A DNA stretch of 33,772 bases from [Mycobacterium] zoologicum (GTDB lineage Bacteria > Actinomycetota > Actinomycetes > Mycobacteriales > Mycobacteriaceae): assembly GCF_020172665.1 (NCBI RefSeq), contig NZ_CP083985.1, forward strand, positions 1,861,098-1,894,869. Reading direction: 5' to 3'. The translations under genes and the position numbers were made by a program. A model generated the notes under the pieces. The model was not told where the DNA came from. It ran no database searches and saw only the letters and a list, made by a program, of their open reading frames with translations. The first letter of the stretch is position 1, and each line of letters begins with the position of its first letter. Of the stretch, positions 7,146-15,297 are shown piece after piece.

Positions 7146-8279
7146 GTGACTGCGCGGCTGACTGACGTCATCGACGTCCTGGATGCTGCCTACCCGCCGC
7201 AATTGGCCAGCAGCTGGGATTCGGTGGGGCTGGTGTGCGGGGACCCCGACGACGTGGTGGGCTCGGTGACGATCGCAGTGGACGCCACCGCGGCCGTGGT
7301 CGGCGAGGTGCCTGACGGCGGCCTGCTGCTGGCGCATCACCCACTGTTGCTACGCGGCGTGGACACCGTGGCCGCGAGTACCCCCAAGGGGTCCCTGATA
7401 CATCGGCTGATTCGCTCCGGGCGTTCGCTGTTCACCGCGCACACCAATGCCGACGCCGCCTCGCCCGGGGTGTCGGACGCACTGGCGCAGACCCTCGGGC
7501 TGACCGTGCGGGCCGTGCTGGACCCGGCGGCCGCCGAACCGGACACCGACAAGTGGGTGATCTACGTCCCCGCCGAGCACGCCGACGCGGTGCGGGCCGC
7601 GGTGTTCGCGGCCGGCGCCGGAGCGATCGGCGATTATTCGCAGTGCAGTTGGAGCACGACCGGTGTCGGCCAGTTCCTGCCCGGCCAGGCCGCGATGCCC
7701 GCGATCGGTCGCGCCGGTGTTGTGGAGCAGGTCAGCGAGCAGCGCATCGAGGTGGTGGCGCCGGCCCGCGCGCGCGGCCGGATCCATGCGGCGATGCAGT
7801 CGGCGCATCCTTACGAGGAGCCGGCCTTCGACGTCTTCGCGATGCAGCCGTTGCCGGCGGGGGTCGGGATCGGCCGGATCGGCACCCTGGACTCCCCGGA
7901 GCCGCTGAGTGCTTTTGTGGCGCGCGTCGCCGAGCGGCTACCGGCGACGACGTGGGGAGTGCGGGCCGCCGGGGACCCGGATCTGCCGGTGTCGCGGGTG
8001 GCGGTCTGCGGTGGTTCCGGAGATTCGCTGTTGGGCGCGGCGGCGACGTCCGACGCCCAGGTCTACCTGACCGCAGACCTGCGTCATCATCCGGCCGACG
8101 AGCACTCTCGACGCTCAGGGATGGCACTGGTCGACGTGGCGCACTGGGCCAGTGAATACCCGTGGTGCGCACAGGCTGCCGAGATAATCCGCTCGCATTT
8201 CGGCGCGACCCTGCCGGTGCGCGTCAGCGCACTGCGCACCGACCCCTGGAACCTGGCCTGCGAAGGAGAACGGCGATGA
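7146..8279 (+). CDS. NIF3/DUF34 family metal-binding protein (Rv2230c-like)
   Basis: This 377-residue protein has the two-part NIF3 (GTP cyclohydrolase 1 type 2-like) fold with a PII-like insertion. Metal-site signatures are [21 protein letters not shown] and the C-terminal [10 protein letters not shown] with DVAHWASE. The middle part contains [11 protein letters not shown], typical of the inserted domain. The molecular function of the family is still uncertain. The GTG at 7146 matches the start of Rv2230c. A TACTGT hexamer 7 bases upstream suggests a leaderless transcript. The stop overlaps the next ATG (ATGA), the start of a three-gene set kept in M. tuberculosis as Rv2230c-Rv2228c. Confidence 0.93.
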   Translation: MTARLTDVIDVLDAAYPPQLASSWDSVGLVCGDPDDVVGSVTIAVDATAAVVGEVPDGGLLLAHHPLLLRGVDTVAASTPKGSLIHRLIRSGRSLFTAHTNADAASPGVSDALAQTLGLTVRAVLDPAAAEPDTDKWVIYVPAEHADAVRAAVFAAGAGAIGDYSQCSWSTTGVGQFLPGQAAMPAIGRAGVVEQVSEQRIEVVAPARARGRIHAAMQSAHPYEEPAFDVFAMQPLPAGVGIGRIGTLDSPEPLSAFVARVAERLPATTWGVRAAGDPDLPVSRVAVCGGSGDSLLGAAATSDAQVYLTADLRHHPADEHSRRSGMALVDVAHWASEYPWCAQAAEIIRSHFGATLPVRVSALRTDPWNLACEGERR

Positions 8280-9010
8280 AGGCCGAACTGGCACAGCAGC
8301 GTTTACTTCTGGAGTTGGCGGAGCTCGACGTCGAACTGTCCCGGCTGGCGCACCGAGCGGGACATCTGCCCGAGCAGCAGGACCGTGAGCGCATCCAGGC
8401 CGACCACACCGCGGCCGCCGACCGGCTGGCCGCGCTGGAATTGGCGTTGGAGGACCTGGATGCTCAAGCCGGGCGTCTGGAGTCCGAGATCAATGCGGTG
8501 CGTCAGCGCGAGGACCGCGACCGCGCCCTGCTGGATTCGGGGCAGACCCACGCCAAGCAGGTGACCGATCTGCAGCACGAACTGGAGACGCTGCAACGGC
8601 GCCAATCCAGCCTGGAGGACTCGCTTTTGGAGTTGATGGAGCAGCGCGAGCAGCTTCAGGCCCAGGCCACCTCCGAGTCGAACGTGGTCGCCGAACTGGA
8701 GGCGGAGCTGACCCGGGTGCAACAGAGGCTGGACACAGCCGCGGCGGAGATCGAAACCACCCGCGGGCAGCGTTCCGCCCGCCGCGACGAGCTGGCCGGC
8801 ACCGTCGAGGACGAACTGCTGGCGCTCTACGAGCGTCAGCGTGCCTCCGGCGGGATCGGTGCGGGACTGCTGCGCGGCGGCCAGTGCGGCGCCTGCCGGA
8901 TCGAGATCGACCGCGGCGAGCTGGCACGGATCTCGGCGGCCCCGCCCGAGGAGGTGCTGCGCTGCACGGAGTGCAGTGCGATTCTGCTGCGGGTCAAGGA
9001 CCTCGGATAG
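8276..9010 (+). CDS. Coiled-coil zinc-ribbon protein (Rv2229c-like)
   Basis: This is a 244-residue protein with a long Glu/Gln/Leu/Arg-rich coiled coil over residues 1 to about 190, then a zinc ribbon with CGAC and CTEC pairs (Cys-x2-Cys twice, about 24 residues apart). This is the C4-type zinc ribbon / CT398-like family. Related proteins in other bacteria have been linked to secretion or flagellar export, but the role in mycobacteria is unknown. A GGAG ribosome site lies before the ATG, which overlaps the NIF3 stop. The zinc ribbon next to a nuclease gene may suggest nucleic-acid contact. Confidence 0.92.
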   Translation: MKAELAQQRLLLELAELDVELSRLAHRAGHLPEQQDRERIQADHTAAADRLAALELALEDLDAQAGRLESEINAVRQREDRDRALLDSGQTHAKQVTDLQHELETLQRRQSSLEDSLLELMEQREQLQAQATSESNVVAELEAELTRVQQRLDTAAAEIETTRGQRSARRDELAGTVEDELLALYERQRASGGIGAGLLRGGQCGACRIEIDRGELARISAAPPEEVLRCTECSAILLRVKDLG

Positions 9011-9034
9011 TGCGTCGCCGGTGAAGGTCCTGGG

Positions 9035-10126
9035 ATGAAGGTCGTAGTCGAGGCCGACGGCGGGTCGCGCGGCAATCCGGGGCCGGCGGGCTACGGAGCG
9101 GTGGTGTGGTCGGCGGATCGGGCAGAGGTGCTGGCCGAGGCCAACGAGTCGATCGGGGTGGCCACCAACAACGTCGCCGAATATCGCGGTCTGATAGCGG
9201 GATTGGTCGAGGCGGTCCGGCTGGGTGCCGCCGAGGTCGCGGTGTTCATGGACTCCAAGCTGGTGGTCGAACAGATGGCCGGGCGGTGGAAGGTCAAGCA
9301 TCCCGACCTGATCACGTTGCACACCCAGGCTCGCGGGCTGGCCTCGCAGTTCGACCACGTTCGCTACTCCTGGATTCCGCGGGAGAAGAACTCGCACGCG
9401 GACCGGCTGGCCAACGAGGCGATGGACGCCGCGGCAGGTAAGGAGAAACCCGCGAAGCCCGAGAAGTCTGAAAAGTCTTTGGCGCCAACGGCGCCCGGTT
9501 GGACTGGCGCGGTCGGAACGCCTACCCGGCTGTTGCTGCTGCGGCACGGGCAGACCGAACTGTCGGTGCAGCGACGCTACTCCGGACGGGGCAACCCACA
9601 GCTGACCGACACCGGCCGGGCGCAGGCCGACGCGGCTGCACGCTACCTGGCGCAGCGCGGCGGCATCGCGGCGGTCATCAGCTCACCGTTGCAGCGGTGC
9701 CGGGAAACAGCAAGTGCGGCAGCGGAACTGCTGCGCCTGGACGTGAACGTCGATGAGGACCTGACCGAAACCGATTTCGGGGCGTGGGAGGGCCTGACGT
9801 TCGCCGAGGCCGCCGAACGCGATCCGGAGTTGCACCGGCGCTGGTTGCGGGACACGTCCGTCGAACCTCCCGGCGGGGAGAGCTTCGACGCGGTGCAGCA
9901 GCGGGTGGTGGCTGCGCGTGACCGGATCGTCGCCGAGCACAACGGTTCCACTGTGTTGGTGGTCTCGCACGTGACGCCGATCAAGACGATGCTTCGACTG
10001 GCGCTCGACGCCGGTCCCGCCATCCTGTACCGGCTGCACCTCGACCTGGCCTCGCTGAGCATCGCCGAGTTCTACGGCGACGGGCCGGCGTCGGTGCGGC
10101 TGGTCAACCAGACCGCCTACCTCTAG
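9035..10126 (+). CDS. Bifunctional RNase HI / histidine phosphatase (Rv2228c-like)
   Basis: This is a 363-residue fusion. Residues 1-133 form an RNase HI domain that cuts RNA in RNA-DNA hybrids, with acidic residues Asp8, Glu49, Asp73 and Asp123 in the right places. A Lys/Glu/Pro-rich linker (about 134-162) follows. The rest is a histidine-phosphatase domain with LLRHGQTE (His171), SSPLQRCRETA and VSHVTPIK. M. tuberculosis Rv2228c has the same arrangement, with RNase HI and CobC-like alpha-ribazole phosphatase activity. No separate cobC gene follows here, so this may supply that cobalamin step, which is an inference. It starts 24 bases after the zinc-ribbon gene. Confidence 0.95.
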   Translation: MKVVVEADGGSRGNPGPAGYGAVVWSADRAEVLAEANESIGVATNNVAEYRGLIAGLVEAVRLGAAEVAVFMDSKLVVEQMAGRWKVKHPDLITLHTQARGLASQFDHVRYSWIPREKNSHADRLANEAMDAAAGKEKPAKPEKSEKSLAPTAPGWTGAVGTPTRLLLLRHGQTELSVQRRYSGRGNPQLTDTGRAQADAAARYLAQRGGIAAVISSPLQRCRETASAAAELLRLDVNVDEDLTETDFGAWEGLTFAEAAERDPELHRRWLRDTSVEPPGGESFDAVQQRVVAARDRIVAEHNGSTVLVVSHVTPIKTMLRLALDAGPAILYRLHLDLASLSIAEFYGDGPASVRLVNQTAYL

Positions 10127-10133
10127 CCCGCGC

Positions 10134-10709
10134 TCACTCGTGCAGGTGCACCCGTTCACCGCCGGCGCCGAAGATCATGATCGCCTCGGCCGGGCCGTCG
10201 ACCGCGCCGAACCAGTGCGGCGTCCAGGTGGAGAACTCGACGGCCTCGCCCGGCTCGATCAGGAAGTCCTCCTCGCCCAGCACCAATCGGAGCCGGCCGG
10301 ACAGCAGGTACATCCATTCGTGGCCCTCGTGCACCGGCAGCTCCGCCGGTCGGCGGCGCCGCACACCGACCCGGATCTTGAAGGCGTGCAGGCCGCCGGC
10401 CGGGCCGTGCCGGGTCAGCGGCCAGTAGGTGATGCCGTGGCGAGTCTGGGACGCCCCCCGAACCCGCGGATCCGGCTGCTGGGGGGCGCGCAGCAGCTCA
10501 TCGGTGCTGACCGAGAGCGCTTGGGCCAACCGGGGCAGGTGATCGAGCGCCAGCCGCCGCTTGCCGGATTCCAGCCGGCTCAGCGTCGACAGGTCGATGC
10601 GGGCTCGGTCGGCCACCTCCTGCAACGTCAGGCCCTGCTGGGTGCGCAACTCACGTAACCGTCGTCGCACCCGCAGCTCGACGCCGGCCTCGTCGACATT
10701 TGCCTGCAT
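10134..10709 (-). CDS. XRE-family regulator with C-terminal cupin
   Basis: This is a 191-residue transcription factor. A helix-turn-helix spans about 17-72 (TLQEVADRARIDLSTLSRLESG), and a cupin-2 sensor domain spans about 105-180 (HEGHEWMYLLSGRL, EPGEAVEFSTWTPHWFGA). XRE-cupin proteins bind small ligands. E. coli SutR (YdcN), a sulfur-utilisation regulator, has the same architecture. It is the third gene after cysK and cysE on this strand, 37 bases behind cysE. Its start codon lies inside a TTGCC-N5-GGCAA-N5-CTTGCC site also found in the cysK/flavoprotein divergent region, so it probably controls itself and those genes. No Shine-Dalgarno or -10 is seen at its start, so it is likely read from the cysK-cysE transcript. 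The ligand is unknown. Confidence 0.85.
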   Translation of the reverse strand: MQANVDEAGVELRVRRRLRELRTQQGLTLQEVADRARIDLSTLSRLESGKRRLALDHLPRLAQALSVSTDELLRAPQQPDPRVRGASQTRHGITYWPLTRHGPAGGLHAFKIRVGVRRRRPAELPVHEGHEWMYLLSGRLRLVLGEEDFLIEPGEAVEFSTWTPHWFGAVDGPAEAIMIFGAGGERVHLHE

Positions 10710-10725
10710 GGCAAGCCAGCTTGCC
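10700..10725. promoter_or_regulatory. Operator copy 1 at the xre start
   Basis: TTGCC (10700-10704), five bases, GGCAA (10710-10714), five bases, CTTGCC (10720-10725). The half-sites repeat every 10 bases, one helical turn, so they lie on one DNA face. The site overlaps the ATG of the XRE-cupin gene, as expected for autoregulation. The identical layout recurs at 12435-12460. Confidence 0.75.
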
Positions 10726-10746
10726 AGCTGGTTGTGGGCCGTGCAA

Positions 10747-11331
10747 TCAGATGTACATGGCAGGGTCGATATAGCTCGTCGGATCTACAAGGGGTTCGCG
10801 CTGATTCGCGTTGCGGGCGCGCACCACTGCGGGAATGCCGGTGGCGATCGAATTCGGCGGCACGTCATGGGTGACCACCGAGTTGGCGCCCACCGCCGAA
10901 TCGTCGCCGATGTGTAGGGGCCCGAGCACCTTCGCGCCGGCGCCGATGGTCACCCGATCGCCGACCGTCGGGTGGCGCTTGCCGTGGTTCAGCGAACGGC
11001 CGCCCAGCGTCACGCCGTGGTAGAGCATCACGTCATCGCCGATCTCGGTGGTCTCGCCGATCACCACGCCCATCCCGTGGTCGATGAAGAACCGCTTGCC
11101 GATGGTCGCGCCCGGGTGGATCTCGATGCCGGTGACCAAGCGCGTCGCCTGCGACAGCAGACGGGCGGTGCCACGCAGCGCCGGCCGGGACCAGAGCCGG
11201 TGCGCCACGCGGTAGGACCAGATGGCGTGCAGACCCGAATAGACCAGTGCGTTCTCCAGGTCGCCACGCGCCGCCGGATCGTGGGCCCGCGCATTACGCA
11301 GATCGTCGCGGACAGCGGACAGCAGACTCAT
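10747..11331 (-). CDS. cysE: Serine O-acetyltransferase
   Basis: This 194-residue enzyme transfers acetyl from acetyl-CoA to serine, giving O-acetylserine for cysteine synthesis. It has the short N-terminal helical region and the left-handed beta-helix of hexapeptide repeats. Catalytic motifs are [12 protein letters not shown] and [12 protein letters not shown]. The chain ends in Ile (MYI). A C-terminal Ile is what inserts into the CysK active site in the cysteine synthase complex. It is somewhat shorter than M. tuberculosis CysE because the C-terminal tail is reduced. It begins 8 bases after the cysK stop, so the two are one unit. Feedback inhibition by cysteine is usual for the family. Confidence 0.93.
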   Translation of the reverse strand: MSLLSAVRDDLRNARAHDPAARGDLENALVYSGLHAIWSYRVAHRLWSRPALRGTARLLSQATRLVTGIEIHPGATIGKRFFIDHGMGVVIGETTEIGDDVMLYHGVTLGGRSLNHGKRHPTVGDRVTIGAGAKVLGPLHIGDDSAVGANSVVTHDVPPNSIATGIPAVVRARNANQREPLVDPTSYIDPAMYI

Positions 11332-11339
11332 GGGTGTGA

Positions 11340-12275
11340 TTATTCCCTGATGTGCTCGAACAGCGGCGTCGAGATGTAGCGTTCGCCGAAATCGGGGGCG
11401 ATCACCACGATGAGCTTGCCGGCGTTGGCCGGCCGTTTCGCCAATTCGAGTGCGGCCCAGACGTTTGCACCCGTGGAGATTCCACCGAGAATGCCCTCCT
11501 CGGTCCCGAGCGCACGCGCGACTCGCAGGGCGTCGTCGGAGGCGACATCGATGATCTCGTCGTAGACGTTGCGATCGAGCACCTCGGGCACGAAGTTGGG
11601 CCCGAGGCCCTGCAGCCCGTGCGGCCCGGGTTTGCCGCCGTTGAGAATGGCGGAGTCTTTCGGTTCGACGCCGATGATGCTCACTTCGGGCTTGTGGGCC
11701 TTGAGGCCGTGACCCACACCGGTCAGTGTTCCGCCGGTGCCGATCCCGGCGACGAAGAAGTCGACGGCGCCGGCGGTGTCCGACCAGATCTCCTCGGCCG
11801 TCGTCGTCGCATGGATCTGCGGATTGGCGGGGTTGGCGAACTGATCGGCCGCGACGGCGTTGCGGGTTTCGGCGATGATCGCCTTGGCCTTGGCCACCGC
11901 ACCCGACATGCCCTCGGCACCGGGCGTCAACACGATCTCGGCGCCGAAGGCCCGCAGCATCACCCGGCGCTCGGTGGACATGGTGTCGGGCATGGTGAGG
12001 ATGACCTTGTAGCCACGTGCGGCACCCACCATCGCCAGCGCGATACCGGTGTTGCCGCTGGTCGCCTCGACGATCGTCCCGCCGGGCCGCAGTTCGCCGG
12101 ATTGCTCGGCGGCGTCGATGATGGCCACCCCGATGCGGTCCTTGACACTGTTGGCCGGGTTGTAGAACTCGAGCTTGACCACCACCTCGGCGCCGAGGCC
12201 GTCGGTCAACCGGTTGAGCCGGACGAGCGGCGTGTGCCCGACCAGCTCGGTGACGTTGTCGTAGATCCTGTGCAT
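11340..12275 (-). CDS. cysK: O-acetylserine sulfhydrylase (cysteine synthase A)
   Basis: This 311-residue PLP enzyme makes cysteine from O-acetylserine and sulfide. It has the PLP lysine in [11 protein letters not shown] (Lys45), the substrate loop TSGNTG (72-77), the phosphate-binding GTGGT, and the C-terminal [13 protein letters not shown]. It has the size and sequence of the CysK1 type. M. tuberculosis keeps cysK1-cysE at a different locus (Rv2334-Rv2335), so this pair is either moved or an extra copy. An AAGGG ribosome site lies 6 bases before the ATG. It is divergent from a TrxB-like flavoprotein gene, with an XRE-type operator in the 217-base gap. Confidence 0.94.
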   Translation of the reverse strand: MHRIYDNVTELVGHTPLVRLNRLTDGLGAEVVVKLEFYNPANSVKDRIGVAIIDAAEQSGELRPGGTIVEATSGNTGIALAMVGAARGYKVILTMPDTMSTERRVMLRAFGAEIVLTPGAEGMSGAVAKAKAIIAETRNAVAADQFANPANPQIHATTTAEEIWSDTAGAVDFFVAGIGTGGTLTGVGHGLKAHKPEVSIIGVEPKDSAILNGGKPGPHGLQGLGPNFVPEVLDRNVYDEIIDVASDDALRVARALGTEEGILGGISTGANVWAALELAKRPANAGKLIVVIAPDFGERYISTPLFEHIRE

Positions 12276-12434
12276 TAGGAGCCCTTATCTCTTGCTGCTC
12301 GTCCAGGGGTACGCGCTGCACCGGGTGGATCGCCCCGCCCCCGATGTTATGCGCCGCCCTCCGCGATGCGTCGCACAGCCCGGAGGAACTCGAAGCCGAC
12401 CGTGACCCGAGCAAGCGCCGGCCCGTCTCGAAAT

Positions 12435-12460
12435 TTGCCAGTATGGCAAAGGAGCTTGCC
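12435..12460. promoter_or_regulatory. Operator copy 2 in the cysK/flavoprotein divergent region
   Basis: TTGCC (12435-12439), N5, GGCAA (12445-12449), N5, CTTGCC (12455-12460). Its inner part extends to a 7-base palindrome, TTTGCCA-GTA-TGGCAAA (12434-12450). It has the same three half-sites and spacing as the site at the start of the XRE-cupin gene. It ends 20 to 32 bases before the possible flavoprotein starts and about 160 bases upstream of cysK, so it could control both directions. Confidence 0.75.
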
Positions 12461-12492
12461 GAATTCTGGACGGGGACCGCATGCTCGGGTGC

Positions 12493-13443
12493 ATGACCGA
12501 CAGCTGGGATTGCATCGTGGTGGGTGGCGGAGCGGCCGGGCTCAGCGCCGGTTTGGTGTTGGGCCGGGCGCGACGCAAGACTCTGCTGATCGACGCGGGG
12601 GAGCAGAGCAATCTGGCCGCGCACGGCATCGGCGGCCTGCTGGGCCACGACGGTCGCCCGCCGGAGGAGTTGTACGCGCGCGGCCGGGGTGAGCTCGCGA
12701 CCTACGGCGTCGCGATTCGCAGCGGCGCGGTGTCCGATATCGGGCGGGTGGGAGAGGATTTCGTCGTGCACCTGACAGGTGGAACCGTCGAGCGGACCCG
12801 CCGGGTGTTGCTGGCCACCGGGATGAGCTATTCGCCGCCGGATCTGCCCGGCGTCGACAAGCTATGGGGGCGTTCGGTTTTCCACTGCCCGTTCTGCCAC
12901 GGGTGGGAGGTTGCCGATCAGCCGCTGGCGGTGTTGGGCCGCGGCGACCGAGCCGTGCACCAGGCGCTGCTGCTGCGGTGCTGGAGTGCGGACGTCGTGG
13001 TGCTCACCGACGGTCCCGCAGAATTCGGCGACGCCGACTCCGCCCGGTTGGCGAGTGCCGGCATCCGGGTCGACGAGCGGCCGGTCACCGCGCTGGACGG
13101 GGCCGACGGTCAGCTGTCGGCGGTGGTGTTCGCCGACGGCAGCCGGCTGCCGCGGCGCGGACTGCTGGCCGGTGTGACCATGTGGCAGCGTGACCGGCTG
13201 GCCGAACGGCTCGGCGTGGCCGCGGCGGCGCCCACCCCGGTCGCCGAAGACCCCGTGGGTGTCGATCCGTTATGCCGGACCTCGATTCCCGGGGTGTTCG
13301 CCGCCGGGGACATCACCGGGGAGATGCCGCAGGTCGCCGCGGCGATCGCGGCGGGTTCGCGGGCCGCGGCGGCGGTGGTGCAGAGCCTGGCGGCCCAGGA
13401 CTACGGCCTGCCGCTGCCCGAGCGCGGAAGCGCTGCGCGATGA
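12493..13443 (+). CDS. TrxB-like FAD/NAD(P)-dependent (di)thiol oxidoreductase
   Basis: This 316-residue flavoprotein is of the thioredoxin-reductase-like family. It has FAD-binding VVGGGAAG (residues 9-16), a redox CPFCHGWE motif (Cys132, Cys135), a second nucleotide-binding region VLGRGDRA (147-154), and the FAD-contacting GVFAAGDIT near the end. True thioredoxin reductases usually have CATC. The CxxCHG form is found in FAD-dependent dithiol oxidases such as GliT and HlmI and in uncharacterised actinobacterial relatives. The next gene, a methyltransferase, overlaps it as ATGA. In some actinobacteria these two activities occur as one fused protein. An in-frame ATG at 12481, with a GGGG-type ribosome site, is an alternative start. 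The function on a low-molecular-weight thiol is inferred. Confidence 0.87.
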   Translation: MTDSWDCIVVGGGAAGLSAGLVLGRARRKTLLIDAGEQSNLAAHGIGGLLGHDGRPPEELYARGRGELATYGVAIRSGAVSDIGRVGEDFVVHLTGGTVERTRRVLLATGMSYSPPDLPGVDKLWGRSVFHCPFCHGWEVADQPLAVLGRGDRAVHQALLLRCWSADVVVLTDGPAEFGDADSARLASAGIRVDERPVTALDGADGQLSAVVFADGSRLPRRGLLAGVTMWQRDRLAERLGVAAAAPTPVAEDPVGVDPLCRTSIPGVFAAGDITGEMPQVAAAIAAGSRAAAAVVQSLAAQDYGLPLPERGSAAR

Positions 13444-14087
13444 CCGAGTCGGTGCGGGACGCTCGCGAGTTCTGGGATGAGTTCTACGCCGGTGACCGGC
13501 GGGTATGGAGCGGGAAAGTGAACCTCCACCTCGCCGAGGTCGCCGCCGACCTCGCTCCGGGCCGCGCCCTGGACCTGGGCTGCGGTGAGGGCGCCGACGC
13601 CATCTGGCTGGCCGAAGACGGCTGGCAGGTGGTCGCCGTCGACGTCTCTGCCAACGCGTTGGACCGGGCTCGGGCCGCGGCCGAACAGCACCAGGTCGCA
13701 GCACGCATCCGCTTCGAGCGCCACGACCTGTCCGCCGGCTTCCCCGACGGCCGCTATGACCTGGTGTCGGCGCAGTTCCTGCATTCTCCGGCGCGGCTGG
13801 ACCGCGACGCGGTGCTGCGCCGCGCCGCCGAGGCCGTGGCGGTCGGAGGGCGGCTGCTGATCGTCGACCACGGTGCCGCGCCGCCGTGGGCCGGCGACCA
13901 CGACCACGAGCATCAGTTCGACACGATCGACGAGGTGCTGGCCGGCCTGCGGCTCGAAGACGGGCAGTGGGAACGGTTGCGCGCCGGGGCCGTCGAGCGC
14001 GACGCCGTCGGACCCGATGGCCAGGCCGCCACCCTGACCGACAACGTGATCCTGCTGCGCCGGCTGGATGGTCACGCAGCATCGTGA
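13440..14087 (+). CDS. Class I SAM-dependent methyltransferase
   Basis: This is a 215-residue methyltransferase with the SAM-binding motif I ALDLGCGEGADAIWLA (about 43-58), the acidic motif II VVAVDVS, a DLVSAQF strand, and GGRLLIVDHGA. It has the general form of TehB/thiol-methyltransferase-like enzymes. The substrate is unknown. Its ATG overlaps the flavoprotein stop (ATGA), so the pair is translationally coupled. In context, S-methylation of a thiol or detoxification of a chalcogen is possible but unproven. The last 16 bases overlap the convergent oxygenase gene. An open frame extends upstream to 13272 but lies inside the flavoprotein gene. Confidence 0.88.
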   Translation: MTESVRDAREFWDEFYAGDRRVWSGKVNLHLAEVAADLAPGRALDLGCGEGADAIWLAEDGWQVVAVDVSANALDRARAAAEQHQVAARIRFERHDLSAGFPDGRYDLVSAQFLHSPARLDRDAVLRRAAEAVAVGGRLLIVDHGAAPPWAGDHDHEHQFDTIDEVLAGLRLEDGQWERLRAGAVERDAVGPDGQAATLTDNVILLRRLDGHAAS

Positions 14088-14797
14088 AAGATCAGCCCCA
14101 GCGTGTAGCGCTCGCCGGAGCGGATGGCCGACACGCCGTGCCGCACCGGAGCCGTCGACCAGCCTCGGGTCGAACGCACCGGCCGGTCCCGGGTGGTGAA
14201 CACATAACCGTGCCCCTGCGGCAACTGCGTTGCGGTGCCCCGCGATTGGGCGCGCGGCCGCTGTTCGACCAACAAGAACTCACCGCCGGTGTAGTCGGTG
14301 GCCGGGTCGCTCAGGTTGATCACCACCTGCAGCGGAAACACCAACTCGCCGTAGAGGTCCCGGTGCAGTGCGTTCCAGTCGCCGGGGCCGTAGCGCAACA
14401 TCAGCGCGGTCGGTTTGGTCTGACCGGCGCGGTGGCAGTGATCGAGCCAGTCCTCGAAGTCGTCCGGCCAGGGCGCATCTCGGCCTTGGCGGGCCGCCCA
14501 GTCCCGGGCGATCGGCAGCAGGTGGGGGTACAGGGCCCGTTTGAGCGGGTCGACGGGATTCGGCGCCGGGGCCGCGAAGTACCGGTACTGCCCGGAGCCG
14601 TAGCGGTGACGTCGCATGTCGACGGTGGCGCGGAAGCGCTCGTCGTGCTCGTAGACCCGCCGCAGCTTCGCCGCCTCCGAGGCCGTCAGCAGCCGGGGCA
14701 GCGGTGCGCCGCCGCACTCGTCGAGTTCGGCGGTGATCGCGTCCCAGTCGCCGGCGTCCACCCGCCGCTGCCACCGTGTTGTCGAAAGTGCGCCCAC
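14072..14797 (-). CDS. 2-oxoglutarate/Fe(II)-dependent oxygenase
   Basis: This 241-residue protein resembles the 2OG-Fe(II) oxygenase (prolyl-4-hydroxylase-like) superfamily. The iron ligands appear as HRDLYG (H-x-D) and the distal His in PVRHGVSAI, followed by the 2OG-binding Arg in RSGERYTLGLIF. NLSDPATDYTGGEFLLVEQ is the typical jelly-roll strand before the distal His. The substrate is unknown. The GTG at 14797 is the only start that keeps the N-terminus clear of the rnpB promoter. It runs convergent to the methyltransferase gene, overlapping by 16 bases. Confidence 0.86.
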   Translation of the reverse strand: MGALSTTRWQRRVDAGDWDAITAELDECGGAPLPRLLTASEAAKLRRVYEHDERFRATVDMRRHRYGSGQYRYFAAPAPNPVDPLKRALYPHLLPIARDWAARQGRDAPWPDDFEDWLDHCHRAGQTKPTALMLRYGPGDWNALHRDLYGELVFPLQVVINLSDPATDYTGGEFLLVEQRPRAQSRGTATQLPQGHGYVFTTRDRPVRSTRGWSTAPVRHGVSAIRSGERYTLGLIFHDAA

Positions 14798-14813
14798 GGC
14801 GCCATCATGCCGG

Positions 14814-14843
14814 TTGGCCTGCGCCGACGCTTGCCGGTACGGT
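14814..14843 (+). promoter_or_regulatory. Putative rnpB promoter
   Basis: A -35-like TTGGCC (14814-14819) and a -10-like TACGGT (14838-14843) are separated by 18 bases. The -10 ends 7 bases before the expected 5' end of RNase P RNA at 14851. Position and spacing support it; the hexamers are only partly consensus. Confidence 0.5.
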
Positions 14844-14850
14844 GATCAGC

Positions 14851-15244
<394 letters not shown>

Positions 15245-15248
15245 CTAC

Positions 15249-15269
15249 ACCGCCCGATTCATGGGCGGT
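15249..15269 (+). terminator. Hairpin after rnpB
   Basis: ACCGCCC (15249-15255) and GGGCGGT (15263-15269) form a perfect 7-base stem with a 7-base loop, 4 bases after the rnpB P1 helix. There is no strong T-tract, as is common for mycobacterial terminators. It lies between two convergent genes and could serve both. The sequence ACCGCCCGATTCA recurs at 15305-15317. Confidence 0.55.
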
Positions 15270-15297
15270 CCCAGTTGCGGCTCTCCTCCGTCGAGCC

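Noticed and set aside
12436..12458. AAAGGAG at 12448-12454 as a ribosome site for the flavoprotein gene
   Set aside because: No in-frame start lies at a suitable distance; the bases belong to the repeated operator.
10747..12771. A single 674-codon minus-strand frame ending in CysE, possibly a fusion
   Set aside because: The part upstream of 11331 is an out-of-frame reading of cysK, low in complexity and rich in Arg; CysE has its own ATG 8 bases after the cysK stop.
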